Counted from the stretch's first letter, positions 45,693 through 57,010 are shown. The stretch: 64,000 nt of DNA from Siderastrea radians (GCA_964017195.1 OZ024887.1:9664160-9728159), one strand, 5' to 3'. Notes: a model not told the origin generated them from the sequence alone. A program made the numbers and translations.

Positions 45693-47495
45693 AAAAAGGG
45701 CAACGCATTTAATAACCTCAATATCTGACTAAAGATCCACGGCCGCCATCTTTCCATGCGCTTTCAATTCTTTGGCTTTAAAGCCTGGCCTATTATTAAA
45801 TTAAATTTTCCGCAACTGCGCGATAATTTCTTAACCGTAAACCGCCACATTATTACGAATGTAACTGCAAACCGACACTGAAAACTGGCTAAAACCGCCA
45901 AACCGCCAGAGTATAATAGACCCTCTTATTACCAAGGAGTAGAAAACATTAAGAACTTTTCTTGTGAAGAAGGGGCAGGAACTTTCGAGACAACCCTCTT
46001 TTTTCACCATAGATAGTTGACCTAATCGCTCATTTTGTTCATTAAATTTGCAGTTTCTCGAACGAACACTCCAGGTGATCACAGTCACAAAGTGAAAGCT
46101 TGAGCTCTAGAAGAACAGATTACTTCATTTCTCTGTGGTCGCTTCACTACGTTTACAACTCGCGTAAAATGAGCTGACAGCAACAAGGTCATTATATACT
46201 TAGCGAAACAGGCTTTCAGATAAGTTACTATGAATTGTATACTGTCTTAAGAAATATCAGATCTCTCGAGTCTAGCTGTGAAAACTCATTGTTATTAAGG
46301 TCCATTCAAGATCTGTAAGCAAAGACTTACACAAGCGGAGGAAACAGGAAACTAGAACATTCCATGGGAGAATTAGGCAGCAACAAATTATAGTTTCACT
46401 GTTTTTGTTCACGAAACTTGAGTTTTTATGACAACTAGTACCCTGGACAAGACAATTCAGGATTAGGTTAAGTGATTGTGACTTTTAAATATGCTTACCT
46501 AAACTCCATAAAAAAACAGCAACAAAATTGAAAAGGAAATTTCGCACATGGAAAGCTTTTAAAATTCCTCATGCAGACGGTGAAAAAGGCGGGAAAGTAC
46601 GCGCGGCTGATATTTCTTATTTTTCATAAACTGAGCCATTTTACTAAAAAATAATGTATGGCTACAATATTCACCAAATTCTTGCTTTTAAAAGGTGAAT
46701 TTGAACGATCTTTACTGCAAACTGTATTGCACTGTATTGATTTTCCTTGTATCTGTTTATTTGTTTTTTACAGGACTCTGTTTAAACTATTTTAATTGCT
46801 AAACCAGATGTTCCTGCATAAATAAAATAAATAAATAAATAAATAAATAAAAATAATAAATAATTGCTAAAAGTTGTCCCTTAGACAGCGGGGAAAGTGA
46901 AAGCACACAAATGATGTTCTCCTCAACCACAAAGAAGTTCTTAAACGTATCAAAGCAGGTGGATTTTAGTAAAAGCCTAAAATACTGCAAAAAGATCAAA
47001 AATACTTTTTTATAAAAGATAAAACGTGATCCCTTTGATAAACATATGGCGGGGTTAAAGAAAAGCCACGGCTAAACTCAACTCAGGACCGAAATTACTG
47101 GAGAGACTCGAAGATTTGTGCTCAGTAGAGCCAAATTTTTTGGTTACCAAACAGTGGTACGTGTAGAAATTAACACAAGGACTTTCCATGGCCAGGTCTC
47201 TCAAAAAGACGAAGAAAGTTGTTCATTGCATATTTCAAGTAAATTCTGCAGTGAAGCAAACTAAAGGACTTTGTAGACGTTCACTAGAATATGGCGAAAT
47301 TTTTTGGCGAGAGAGCCGATGTGGCCGAGCGTGTTTTTCCACCTTTTTTCTGGTCCTAAGGTGAACACTCGTGTATTTCAAGGAATTTCCATGTGTGCAA
47401 TTCCCTTTTCTGTTACGTTACCATTTTCATGGAATCTATGTAAAGCATTTAAAAGTTAATTTTTTTTTAACTTTACCCTGAACTGTTTTGTCCAG
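45693..47495. other. Non-coding, with one microsatellite
   Basis: It contains (AAAT)n at about 46822-46850. No supported exon or other repeat. Confidence 0.35.
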
Positions 47496-49093
47496 GGTGC
47501 TATGTAGTCAGCCACCTTGAACCAAATTTCCAAAATTACCGATTTACCTCTGGAAACATCCTCTATGGACAACTATCCAATCTCAAGGTTGGTGTTAGGT
47601 GTTTTTACACGAATTCTACGGCCTAATGGATTGTACTAACGAATAGCTGGGACTTTACAATTGGATTGTTCTACACTTGAAAAAGCTTTAAAGACATACA
47701 GTTGCCCAGAAAATTTTGATGCGTAAGAATTCCAAATGTACGAAATAGAAGTAAAACCTTTAAATTTTCTTCGTTGTTACCTTGTGGATCAAACACAACA
47801 TTGCCAATTTTACACTGCGCTTTCTAGTTTCTGAAATTTAACCTGTGACATTCCTCGATGATCCGATTTTCTTGCTCCTTTTTTATTTCATAATTTACAA
47901 TGATTTCAGATGACACAACTTTAAATGTTTTTGGCAAGAAACTAAATTACTAAGATTAAAAATGGCGACAGTAAAAACAGACCTTTTGCAAAGAAACTCA
48001 ATCTAAATAAAGCGGAGAACGGGGAAAATAATTATCTGGTCATCCAACCGAAAATAACTAGTCATGATCAACCGAAGAATAGTAACAGTTAGAAACTGTG
48101 AGGTACTTGCAATCTGGAGGGCAAACTGTCGATAAAAATTCTTACTTGGAAGGAACGTTCTTTACATCGCAACTCAAATGTCTTTTGATATAATGGCTTT
48201 GAAGAGACTTAAAGGATTTGTTGATTTTGAGACATCCAGTTTGCCCCACTTGGAATATTGCTGGAAGGTTCGGGATTCTCTTGCATGGATGGCATGATAA
48301 CTTTGTGGGAAAGCTAGGACTAACGTACAAAACGATTCACGAGGAAACACCGAAAACGTTTGCTGACATGTTTCATAAATTGAATTCGGTCAGAAGTAAT
48401 TACTTTAGAGAATGGTGTAGTATTTTCTCAAGACAGACCAGGAACCGAATTTTTGAAGAGAAGTTTTAGCTAAGAACGAGGGAAATTATGGAATCAGATC
48501 CTGAGCACATACTAAATTCTCTCTAGTGTTGATCTGTAACAAACGTTATTCCTCTAGCTTTACTGTACTTTGGTCACTAATTATTGACGTAGTTTGTTAT
48601 ATTCAAGTTATTTATGTTTGGTTGTCTGTTGCGTTTAGAAGCAATTCATCGAAATCAGCTTCAATTAAAAAGAACCAGTGTGGCTAAACAAAGATGATCT
48701 TCTCATCCTTGCATTAAGCTGTGGGTAATTGTTTGGTCTGAACATTATAATTTGCATGACCTTGTGAAAATTGCAAAAAAAAGATCCAAGAGAGTGGAAT
48801 TAAAGTGAACAATTTGTGAAATCACATCTGTAATTTCCACGTGCAGGTCACTGGTTTGAAGAAGTATACCCCATTTAAGTTTCATTCCAATCACTTAAAT
48901 AAACAAATTACAAAGTAAACACCCGTGGTAACTAAAAGGGTTTTGCGCGGTTAGTTTGAAATTAAAGAAAACATCACTTGGGAGGAATTTCATGTTTCCA
49001 AACACTCGAGTATTATCTAATCTTGCAGGTGCTGTAACTTTCACTGCTGGATACCATCTCTGGATTCAACAACACAAACATCGGACTGCTTGA
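47496..49093 (+). CDS. Possible last two exons of an unidentified gene
   Basis: The exon at 47496-47591 follows TTTTGTCCAG and encodes CYVVSHLEPNFQNYRFTSGN, then ILYGQLSNLKV, ending at a GTGTTA donor. The exon at 49029-49093 follows TCTTGCAG and gives GAVTFTAGYHLWIQQHKHR to a TGA. Phases agree with this donor choice; an alternative donor four bases upstream would not keep the frame. The joined product reads like a folded C-terminus, but I do not recognise it. The final codons lie at the edge of a large inverted repeat. Confidence 0.35.
48131..48468 (+). pseudogene. Unrecognised coding relic with 4-bp frameshift
   Basis: One frame reads NVLYIATQMSFDIMALKRLK, then FVDFETSSLPHLEYCWKVRD and SLAW, and then stops. 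The next frame reads HDNFVGKLGLTYKTIHEETP onward to a TAG. The break coincides with GCATGGATGG, and removing one ATGG joins the two frames. It lies in the intron between the exon-like segments at 47.5 and 49.0 kb. No family recognised; it could be a decayed retrogene or an element relic. Confidence 0.45.
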
Positions 49094-49275
49094 AATTTCA
49101 AGATGGTAAACAATAAGTAATAGCTTAACACTATGTTTTCCCAATGGTCAAATAAAACATTAACAAAAAAAGAAAACGAAAACCCAAAAATAAATTGCCG
49201 CAAAACCTGAAAGGTTTCGGCGGCCAACTACTATGTCAGAGTTCATTATTTTTAAGATTAAAATCCTTACAGAGA
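49065..49275. repeat. Left arm of a long inverted repeat
   Basis: Matches the reverse complement of 51372-51577 over about 200 bp. Shared segments include CGGACTGCTTGAAATTT, GGTAAACAATA, TTTCCCAATG, AATAAATTGCCGCAA and TGTCAGAGT. The arms are diverged, so the event is not recent. Together they bound a block of about 2.5 kb. Confidence 0.8.
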
Positions 49276-49335
49276 AAGGGAGAGTAGAAAAAGGAGAGGC
49301 CAGGAGAGAGGTAGGGGGAGAGGGAGAAGGAGAGG

Positions 49336-49668
49336 GCCACCACTCTCGCACTGCCGGTGGGAGACGGAGAGGGCCACCACTCTCACACTGCCGGTGGGAG
49401 ACGGAGAGGGCCACCACTCTCCCACTCCCGGTGGGAGACGGAGAGGGCCACCACTCTCCCACTCCCGGTGGGAGACGGAGAGGGCCACCACTCTCCCACT
49501 CCCAGTGGGAGACGGAGAGGGCCACCACTCTCCCACTCCCAGTGGGAGACGGAGAGGGCCACCACTCTCCCACTCCCAGTGGGAGACGGAGAGGGCCACC
49601 ACTCTCCCACTCCCAGTGGGAGACGGAGAGGGCCACCACTCTCCCACTCCCAGTGGGAGACGGAGAGG
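49336..49668. repeat. 37-bp minisatellite, nine copies
   Basis: GCCACCACTCTC starts recur exactly every 37 bp from 49336 to 49632. Units are nearly identical, with two early variants (CGCACTGCCGGT, CACACTGCCGGT). Each unit holds the palindrome CCCACTCCCAGTGGGAG or close variants. Because 37 is not a multiple of 3, all frames cycle through the same peptides, so the long frames on both strands here are artefacts. Confidence 0.95.
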
Positions 49669-49779
49669 GCCAGGGTGGAGGGACTCCGCCCACCACTTCA
49701 TACATTGTTTGTCTGTCTGTAAAATTGATTTTCTTACTTTGGGCTACTGTAACTTTTAATTGTGTGGAGGGACTCTTCT

Positions 49780-50205
49780 CCTCATCTCCTAGTTGTCTGA
49801 GAGTGGGCGAGTGGTGGGTGGTGTCCTTCCACTTTTCCTTACTCTTTCTCCCTCTTGTAGAGAGAGATTTGTTGGTGGGATCCTTCCACTCTGCCCTCTA
49901 TACCTCCCACTTCTACGCCCTACCCCTTCCTCGGCCAAGAGTGATGAGAAGTGGCTTTCTATCCCCACTCCTTCCCGCCCCTAGCCAGGGAAAGGGTAGT
50001 AGTTCGGAAATTCTTCCATCCCCATTTCTCCCCACTTTTGGCCAGAGGAGGGGAAGGGCTTGGGAAAATCTCATACCCTCGCTCCTCCTCACCCACGGGC
50101 AGGGTCCGCCGTCGGGATAGGGGTCGGGAAAATCTCTCACCCCGCTGCTCCCCACGTTTGGCCAGGGGAGAGGTAGGATGTGAGAGAGTCTGCTATCCCT
50201 CCCCC
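49780..50205. repeat. Degenerate longer-unit tandem repeat
   Basis: Units of roughly 60-70 bp share TGGCCAG(A/G)GGAGGGG, GGGAAAATCTC and CTCCCCAC. Similar C-rich segments recur at 51110-51345 near the right arm. Confidence 0.6.
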
Positions 50206-50261
50206 GGTTGATTTATTCATGCCTTCATGTTTTTAATGTTATTAAAAAACCGTTTTACTTG

Positions 50262-50483
50262 GCGTCATATAAGTTGGTGAAGTATGATTGTCCGGGTTAG
50301 TGTAGTCCTCAGAGGAACTGTTTGTGGTGACATTGACTGACGTCTGAAAACCTGAGCGAACGTCATCTTCACTCTGCAAGATGACTTCCACTCAGGTTGT
50401 CGAAACGTTAGCGAATGTCACCAGAGAGTCGTATTTAGGACTACACTCACCCAGATGATCATACTTCACTGACTTATAATTTG
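50262..50483. repeat. Large hairpin, possibly a Penelope-like element terminus
   Basis: Left and right halves are reverse complements over about 100 bp: GTGAAGTATGAT, AGTGTAGTCCT and ACCTGAG at the left; ACTCAGGTTGTCGAAACG, AGGACTACACTCACCCAGAT and GATCATACTTCAC at the right. The right half resembles a 3' terminal sequence I associate with Penelope-like elements. The assignment is from memory and needs a library search. Confidence 0.55.
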
Positions 50484-50489
50484 CATTAT

Positions 50490-51371
50490 GTTACAAGCAG
50501 TTGACGAAATATTCTACACGCCGTCGGTATTGCGTGAACCTTACGGATATTGACAGGCAATTCAACCTTGTACTAGCAGTCATGGACACCTGTTTAATCG
50601 TTTCGTTCGTCTAGCCATATGGGGACTGGAATAGTGCTCGTACGAAACCCGTCCACGTGTGTGGAAACGGTTGACATTCGAAGTTTTTTTATCTCTGTGT
50701 CGGGCTGTGCGATTTCCTTACAACAACGAAATAGCTGTTTATAGCTGGCATTTAATGTGTAATTTTGCGGTGGGTTTGCTAACTGGTTCTGGCCAAATTT
50801 CCGAGGTATGGTTCCTCGCTTTAAGTTGTTTCTTTTTAGCAGTGTCTAGTGTCTGGTTAGAATAAATAGAAACGCCAACTTTCATGAAGAATGCTTATTT
50901 ATAATTTTGTGCGTTTTTGAGTCCTCCAGTTGTGAGGAGGCGAGCATTTTTGTGAGGTGTCCACCCAAAAGTATCCTGAAAGGGGGAGGAAACGGGATAA
51001 ATATATTCGCAAGCGCGAACTCGAGCGCGGAGCCAGAGATAGAGTAGGGAGTGTGGTAGTAGTCGCCCCTTTCTCTCTCTGTTCTACGCCCGCGTTTCAC
51101 ACCTACTAATTCCCCCTCTCCCTCTCCTGTTTGTCTGCCATACAGACCAACCAGAAAGCCGCCACATTTTCAAAAGGAGAAGGGAAGTGGATGGGAGTTC
51201 CTCCTCCCCACCCAAGAGCTTCCTCCCTCTGTCTAGCAGGTGGGACGCTTCTTTTAGGTTTTTTCTCTCTCCACCCCCTCCCCATCCCCCTCCCTGGTGG
51301 GGGTGACTGGGTGTGGGAGACTCTTCCATCCCTCCCCCTTGGCATCTCCTTCTCAGTTCTCCCTTTCTTTG
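50490..51371. other. Interior of the inverted-repeat block
   Basis: No supported gene. The right part (51060-51345) is CT/GGA-rich and gives long but composition-driven frames on both strands. Confidence 0.4.
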
Positions 51372-51577
51372 TTAGGTTTTAATTAAAAATCATGGACTCT
51401 GACACAGTTTTTGGCCGCTGAAACCGTGAAGGTGTTGCGGCAATTTATTTTCGGGTGTGAATTTCTCCTACTTCGTTGATTGTGTAATTTAGTCATTGGG
51501 AAAGCAATATGTTGACGTTATTACCTATTGTTTACCGTCTTTAAATTTCAAGCAGTCCGATTTTTGTTCAGTTAGTT
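51372..51577. repeat. Right arm of a long inverted repeat
   Basis: Reverse-complement partner of 49065-49275. It includes the complement of the last four codons of the exon-like segment at 49.0 kb. Confidence 0.8.
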
Positions 51578-52049
51578 CTTGAGATGTTATTACGCAGTGA
51601 ACTCTTACATCGCCTGCAAGATCAGATAACATCCGGTTGTTATGAAACGTAAAATGTCAGCAAATTTTAAGTCTGTAGTATTTTATAGTTTCAAACTAAC
51701 CGTGTTTCTCAGAATACAGGAACTATAGACTATTATGCTGGATATCTACTAGTTTGGTAGACACTACAACAGTTATTCACCTTAGTGTCGGTGAGGAGGA
51801 GTAGATATTTACCACGCCTCTTCACAGTGAGGAAAACCACAGACAAGAAATTCTGCCACTAAGGTAGTCTTTTCGTAAGCCTTGATGCCCTTTGGAAAAA
51901 CGACTACACAATTAACACTGGAGCTATTAAAGGAATACTTGGTTTTTCTTTTCCGGCACAATTTACTCGGTCGTATTTATCCTTTGTGGTTATAAAGAAA
52001 GGTTCACTGCGATGACTGGGTACCCAGTCTCAGCACCTTATCTTACTTT

Positions 52050-52224
52050 AATAGGCCATTTCCGAATTGTCTTGTGCCTCTTTTTCAAAGCGAGGCCTCG
52101 TGCAAAACCTTTCATATGAAAATGAGTTTTATCTGCATGAATGGAAACTCATTTTCATATGAAAGACAATGCACCAAGACTCGCTTTGAAAAAGAGGTAC
52201 AAGGCAACTCGGAACTGGCCTATT
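52050..52224. mobile_element. Fold-back MITE
   Basis: AATAGGCCATTTCCGAATTG and its complement bound arms of about 75 bp that include CTTTTTCAAAGCGAG and TTTCATATGAAAATGAGTTT, with a centre of about 20 bp. Confidence 0.85.
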
Positions 52225-52445
52225 TGTACGAATGTCAGGGGAGAGGGGGTCGCTTAAGTGAAACGCAAACTATTCGTGTACAATATTGTCTGCTGGTTAG
52301 AGGAGAGGAGAAACAATAGACAACTCAAGTTTTAGCTTATTTTATTTTAGCATAATAGTGTTTTTGTGTTGCTCGTTGCAAAAACAGATAGTGCAAGAGT
52401 CGCCATTGTATTTTTATATTTCGTGTCCACTTATTTGTTAATTGT

Positions 52446-52465
52446 TGTTGTTGTTGTTGTTGTTA
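52446..52465. repeat. (GTT)n microsatellite
   Basis: Six consecutive GTT units, readable as TTG on the same strand. Confidence 0.8.
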
Positions 52466-52871
52466 GACTGGGTGAATTCGTTTGTAGCATACGTGCATGC
52501 AGTTATTCTTACCAACCAATGCACTTATTCAAAAGCCGACGCGGTGTTCAAAACAATAGTTACTTTGCATTGACCAATAAGACAACTATAGGAACTTGCA
52601 CAAAGCAGGAAGTGAACAACTGAGCCACAGCTACGTTATTTTAACGTTTCTCTAGTCTCTGCATTAGAGCTGGCAACGATCTCCAAACGAAAACTAGACA
52701 AATATCTCCTGATAGATTGGTTTTACTTAAACCGGTAAAACAATTACAAATGAAGCAATGAATACCTGAAATGAAATTTCCTTCACGAAAACGAACTCCA
52801 TACCGGAATTTCTGTAAACGCAAATGAGAATTTATTTTTTGCCAATGAAGGCCAAAAGGTGTAATTTAGTA

Positions 52872-53313
52872 TCTATTTCACGTTAAGTAAAATCACTCCA
52901 AAGCATTCCCTCTCTAAGCCATTCTTTCTCGTCTTTCAAGGCTGTTCGAGCGATAAGCGTAAAACGCACGCGTAAAAAATTCCCGCCCAACCAACATGTG
53001 AACTCTTCATCATGTTTGCTTAGTGCACATCCTATCTTAAATGAAGCAATAATTAATAATTATTTCATTCATTTATTTTTCATTTATTTGTTTATCTATT
53101 TCTTTGTTTGTATATTTATTTATTTATTCATTCATTTGAGATGGAATGTGCACAAAGCAAACAAGATGAGGAGTTCACATGTTAGTTGGGCGGAAATTTT
53201 TTAAGCGTGCGTTTTACGCTCATCGCTCGACTATCCTTGAGAGGCGAGAGAGAATGGTTTAGAGAGACAACGCTCTAGAGTGATTTTACCTAACCGTGAA
53301 ATATTACGGAGTT
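52872..53313. repeat. Large fold-back element
   Basis: Arms of about 165 bp (CACGTTAAGTAAAATCACTC, AAGCGTAAAACGCACGCG, AACATGTGAACTC at the left; complements at the right) surround an AT-rich centre with (ATTT)n-like runs at 53060-53135. No target duplication identified. Confidence 0.8.
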
Positions 53314-53319
53314 TCTTTT

Positions 53320-54060
53320 AATGCAAAAAAAACAAACAAACAAACAAAGAAAACAATTCACGTTATTTATTAATGGCAGTATTTCAGGTAATCGTTTGCT
53401 ATCCGTGAAGTGAAAGAGAAAGTGCAAACACATATCCCTGTCGACTTTCACTTTATCCAGCCACTTATCTGCTATAATTTTGCGGTATCCTTAGAAATAA
53501 ATTAAATATTAAAGTAAAACATAAGATTATAATATGTTTTTCAACATGTTTTGCCTCAACAAAAAAGTACTTTAAGGGATACGAAACAAGCATCCATATG
53601 ATGAAAAAACCCCACCACACTTGTTGTGGTATTACACAGGGAAAAATCCCAGCCCTATGGATTGCATCCCCCGCGGGACCTGCTGGGCTCGGTCTACTAA
53701 CTTCCTAAAGTTCTAGATTGCGTTTTCACTTGGAATTGACTACGTACACAGTCATTATCAAGGCGCAAACTGGTTAGCATTGTAGGCAGCTGCGGTCCCT
53801 CTTCATCCATGCACCGATGCTGAGTTGGTTTGTCTAATGCGAGTCTGAAAACCACACAAAGTAGCATAAGAAGCTATGTCAAACGCTGTGTCAAATTTAC
53901 GTTTAACTTATAAAGCCTGTCAAACATATATTAAGTGCAATCTTGGGAAGCATGAAGCCCTAGTAGTATCCTTGAGGTTATATTAACGAGCCAGCGTATC
54001 ATGTTTGAAATTAAACTATGTGAATTCCAAAGGCGCGATAAAAAGACAATACCCTCTCCA
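53320..54060. other. Non-coding, nothing recognised
   Basis: AAAC-rich stretch near 53330 and otherwise ordinary sequence; no exon supported. Confidence 0.35.
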
Positions 54061-54061
54061 T

Positions 54062-54989
54062 AGGCAGAAATATCCTGTAGGAAAGGATGCTTTTATCAAA
54101 GTCTTCAACACATGCTTAAGGCTACTGATATAAATTTCCCTGGAAACAAACTAAATTACCTTGGGACTATGCTCGATGAACAGCTTCACTGGAAAGAGCA
54201 TATAGACACTACTTGTAACAAAGTTAATAAGCGTCTGGGACTTCTTGCACGGATACGATCTTGCCTCACTCTTAAAGCAGCAAAGTGTGTCTACAATACC
54301 CTTATTGACCCAATCTTAAGTTATACTGACACTGCTTGGGGTGAACTGTCTGTTGGCTCCAGCAAAAGTCTACAGCGGCTGCAAAACCGTGCTGCCCGTA
54401 TCATTCTTAAGCGTGACTCTTCTAGAGATATTTTTAATGTTTTAGGGTGGGCTGACTTAGAAACAAACCGTAAAATACACAAATGTGTTTTAGTTTATAA
54501 ATGTCTGCATAATTTAGTTCCTCAGTATTTAAGTAACTATTTCATTAGGAACTACAATGTACATGGCTACAACACTCGAAGGAAGGCTGACCTCCATCTA
54601 CCTAAACCCAAGCTTAGCCTTGGCAAGCGTACTTTTAGATTTTCTGGCTCGGCCCTTTTTAACTCACTACCTATAAAAATCCAACAAGCTGCATCTCTCT
54701 CCTCTTTTAAAAATCTTGTTAAAGCCCACTTTTTTTCATAGCACCTAATTTACGATATTTATCTTTTTTATATACCAGTTCATGCTTATAATTCGTTTTA
54801 GTTTTTAAACTCTTTTTATATAACTATTTTAATTACTAAACATTAGCTTTTAACTCTATTTTTATAACTATTTTAAACAATTAGATATTTTATATTTTTA
54901 GAAATTGTATTTAGCAGGGCCCCTCTGGAGACCAGCCACTGTGCTGAATGGGCCACCCTGTATAAATAAAGTTTTACCTACCTACCTAC
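54062..54989 (+). mobile_element. 5'-truncated LINE tail (reverse transcriptase C-terminus)
   Basis: A 209-codon frame at 54112-54741 encodes the post-catalytic part of a CR1/L2/jockey-type reverse transcriptase: LNYLGTMLDEQLHWKEHI, YNTLIDPILSYTDTAWGE, LQRLQNRAARIIL, VYKCLHNLVPQYLSNYF and NSLPIKIQQA. The 3' end is ATAAATAAAGTTTTACC followed by (TACC)n, a short-repeat tail. No stop interrupts the frame. It is a separate family from the 37-kb LINE, differing in sequence and tail. Confidence 0.85.
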
Positions 54990-55278
54990 CAAGTTAAAAA
55001 CGCACCTGTGACTCATTTCTTTTTCATGTTTTCGTTTTTGTTAATTTCCAGAGCTTTTCATCAGAGACTGCTTATCAAGTCTTATTTCTCCTGTCAGTTT
55101 CATTTCTTCTACAAGGGTCATCCTGCAAGTAACAGCCTGCAATAACATTTTTGTGGTCAGAAAATTTAGGGGTCAAAGGGTTAAGTAACAAGACTTGTCA
55201 TAGACACTCTCTGTAGTCGCAGGGCCGCAGGACCAATCTAAGTTTCGCCAACAATGATTTTCAGTGTATCATACCTGT

Positions 55279-55373
55279 AATTTCTGGTTTAGGTGAACTG
55301 GGCTGTTGTGTCTTCAGGGCCGATTTCTCTAAATTTTCTTCAAGAGCTCCTTTTGTTTCTCCTCCTGTTTCCT
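55279..55373 (-). CDS. Exon-like segment of unknown gene
   Basis: Minus-strand acceptor TGATCTTCCAG precedes an open frame ETGGETKGALEENLEKSALK continuing KTQQPSSPKPEIT to a GTATGA donor. It is acidic and low in hydrophobic residues. It belongs to the rearranged cluster described with 55570-55888. Confidence 0.35.
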
Positions 55374-55569
55374 GGAAGATCAGATCATCATAAAATTATT
55401 AGAAAAAGGACAATACTGATTTCTCATGAAACAGACAATAAAAGACGATAAATAAACAGGTGATAAAAGCATTATGTTCTCGTATTCACACAGTATCATG
55501 TTTGACCGTTTTTATAGGCAGAAAAATAGAATGAACTTTTCCTCTTCAACTCTGCCTTCTTAATTCCCT

Positions 55570-55888
55570 TCATCTTACAATTCTGCCTTCTGGCTGCGGT
55601 TTGTTATCCAGCGACGCCATGAAATTTCGCACCAAGTCGAGGGAGCGGGAAGGGGGACGGCGGGATACCAGGCCGTCTCCAGCTGCAACTAGAGGAATCA
55701 TGCGGACATTATTCTTAACAAAGCGAGAGCCACATGAGCAAACAAAATAGTTAAAGAAGAGTTTATTGTTGAAATGAAAACATCCAAAAACACACCTGTG
55801 AAGCATTTATTCTCTTGACGGACCAACACGCCATCCTGGGAAGTGTCAACTCTCCTTAGCACAGAGTACATTAAGTCCCTCGTTCTAC
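55570..55888 (-). CDS. Two joinable exons of an unidentified gene (3' end)
   Basis: Exon 55888-55796 follows TTGATTTCAG, encodes RTRDLMYSVLRRVDTSQDGV, then LVRQENKCFT, and ends at a GTGTGT donor. Exon 55682-55570 follows TTGCAG and reads GDGLVSRRPPSRSLDLVRNF, then MASLDNKPQPEGRIVR to a TGA. The phases match. No domain recognised. Upstream minus-strand sequence holds degenerate copies of these exons. Confidence 0.45.
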
Positions 55889-55889
55889 C

Positions 55890-56460
55890 TGAAATCAAGT
55901 TAATTGTTAAAATGAAACATCGAAACACACCTCTAAACCGTTTGTCCCCTTGACGAACGACAAAGTTACCAACACGCCAACCTGGGGAACGTCATCGTGC
56001 AAGTCCATCTTCAGACAGGTCTTGTTCCTCCTTCTTTTCCTTTCTTCTTCTTCAAGGATCGTCCTGTTGAGCAATAATGTTTACATACGTTTTAATTGGA
56101 CTTTCGTCAGGTCATTTCATAGAACACCAGGGCACCCCAAACATAATATAAGAGTTTGCGTGGAATTCTTGAACTGAGATACTTTATCGAAATATCACTT
56201 TAAGTGTCATTTGTCGTCTATTTTTGGTGTTTATTATCCCTACATCCCTTTCGACTCAACTCTTCTGCCTGAAACAGTGTTGGTAACTTGTCGACCGTCA
56301 AGGGGACAATTGGTTTAGAGGTGTGTTTCGATGTTTCATTTTAACAGTTAACTTAACTTCAGGCAGAACACCCGAACGTGATCTTGCACGTCCATCTTCA
56401 GACCGGTCTTCTTCCTCTTTATTCTCCTTTATTTCTTTTTCATGGATCGCCCTGTTGAAC
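55890..56460. repeat. Degenerate and inverted copies of exon cassettes
   Basis: On the minus strand, GATCC(A/T)TGAA-type exon starts after CAACAG occur near 56448 and 56070 and share TCTGAAGATGGAC. The two differ by a one-base indel that shifts frame. A segment near 56320-56370 is the reverse complement of 55885-55932 (AAACATCGAAACACACCT and its inverse), showing an inversion. Confidence 0.55.
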
Positions 56461-57010
56461 ATTAATGTTGAAATGCTTCATCTACATTAGCACTGAATAA
56501 AAAGATAAACGGAAAATCACTTTAAGTGTCGTTTGCGGTCTATTTTTAGTGCTGTTTATTCCTACATTCCTTCCCTAAGTGACAGCGGACTTTCGCGAGC
56601 GTATATGTGTTCTTTTCGCGCGACTACCCCAGAGCAAAAGGGGGGACTGCTTATAGTCCCCGAAATGTAATTTCCTAAGCTCCCCTAACTGTGATTACCT
56701 TTCATTTTCATGTTAAAAACAGCGTCCGACTCAGCGTTCGTCCTGAAGTCAATGGTTGGTTGACTTTAGATGTCTTCTTTGAATTCAATTACAACCTAAA
56801 AGCGGATCTAAGAAAAATTCTTGGCAAAACAATCAACAGTGTCAGTGTCGTAAACGTTTGTGCAGTGCCTGCATCATGCATACACGTTTTCTTTAATTTC
56901 TCACTCTTACGTTCACAGGCAACAACAATTAAAACAACAGAGTACATACACCAACACAACTGAAACAAAAATGACAACAACAACAACAACTGCTGAATAA
57001 TAATAATAGA

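Noticed and set aside
49336..49668. Regularly spaced repeats resembling a CRISPR array
   Set aside because: The units are contiguous with no unique spacers, no cas genes exist, and the context is an animal genome.
49160..50120. Long open frames on both strands (up to 295 codons) rich in Pro, Ser, Gly and Arg
   Set aside because: They are generated by the 37-bp minisatellite, which stays open in several frames on both strands; there is no domain, splice signal or start logic.
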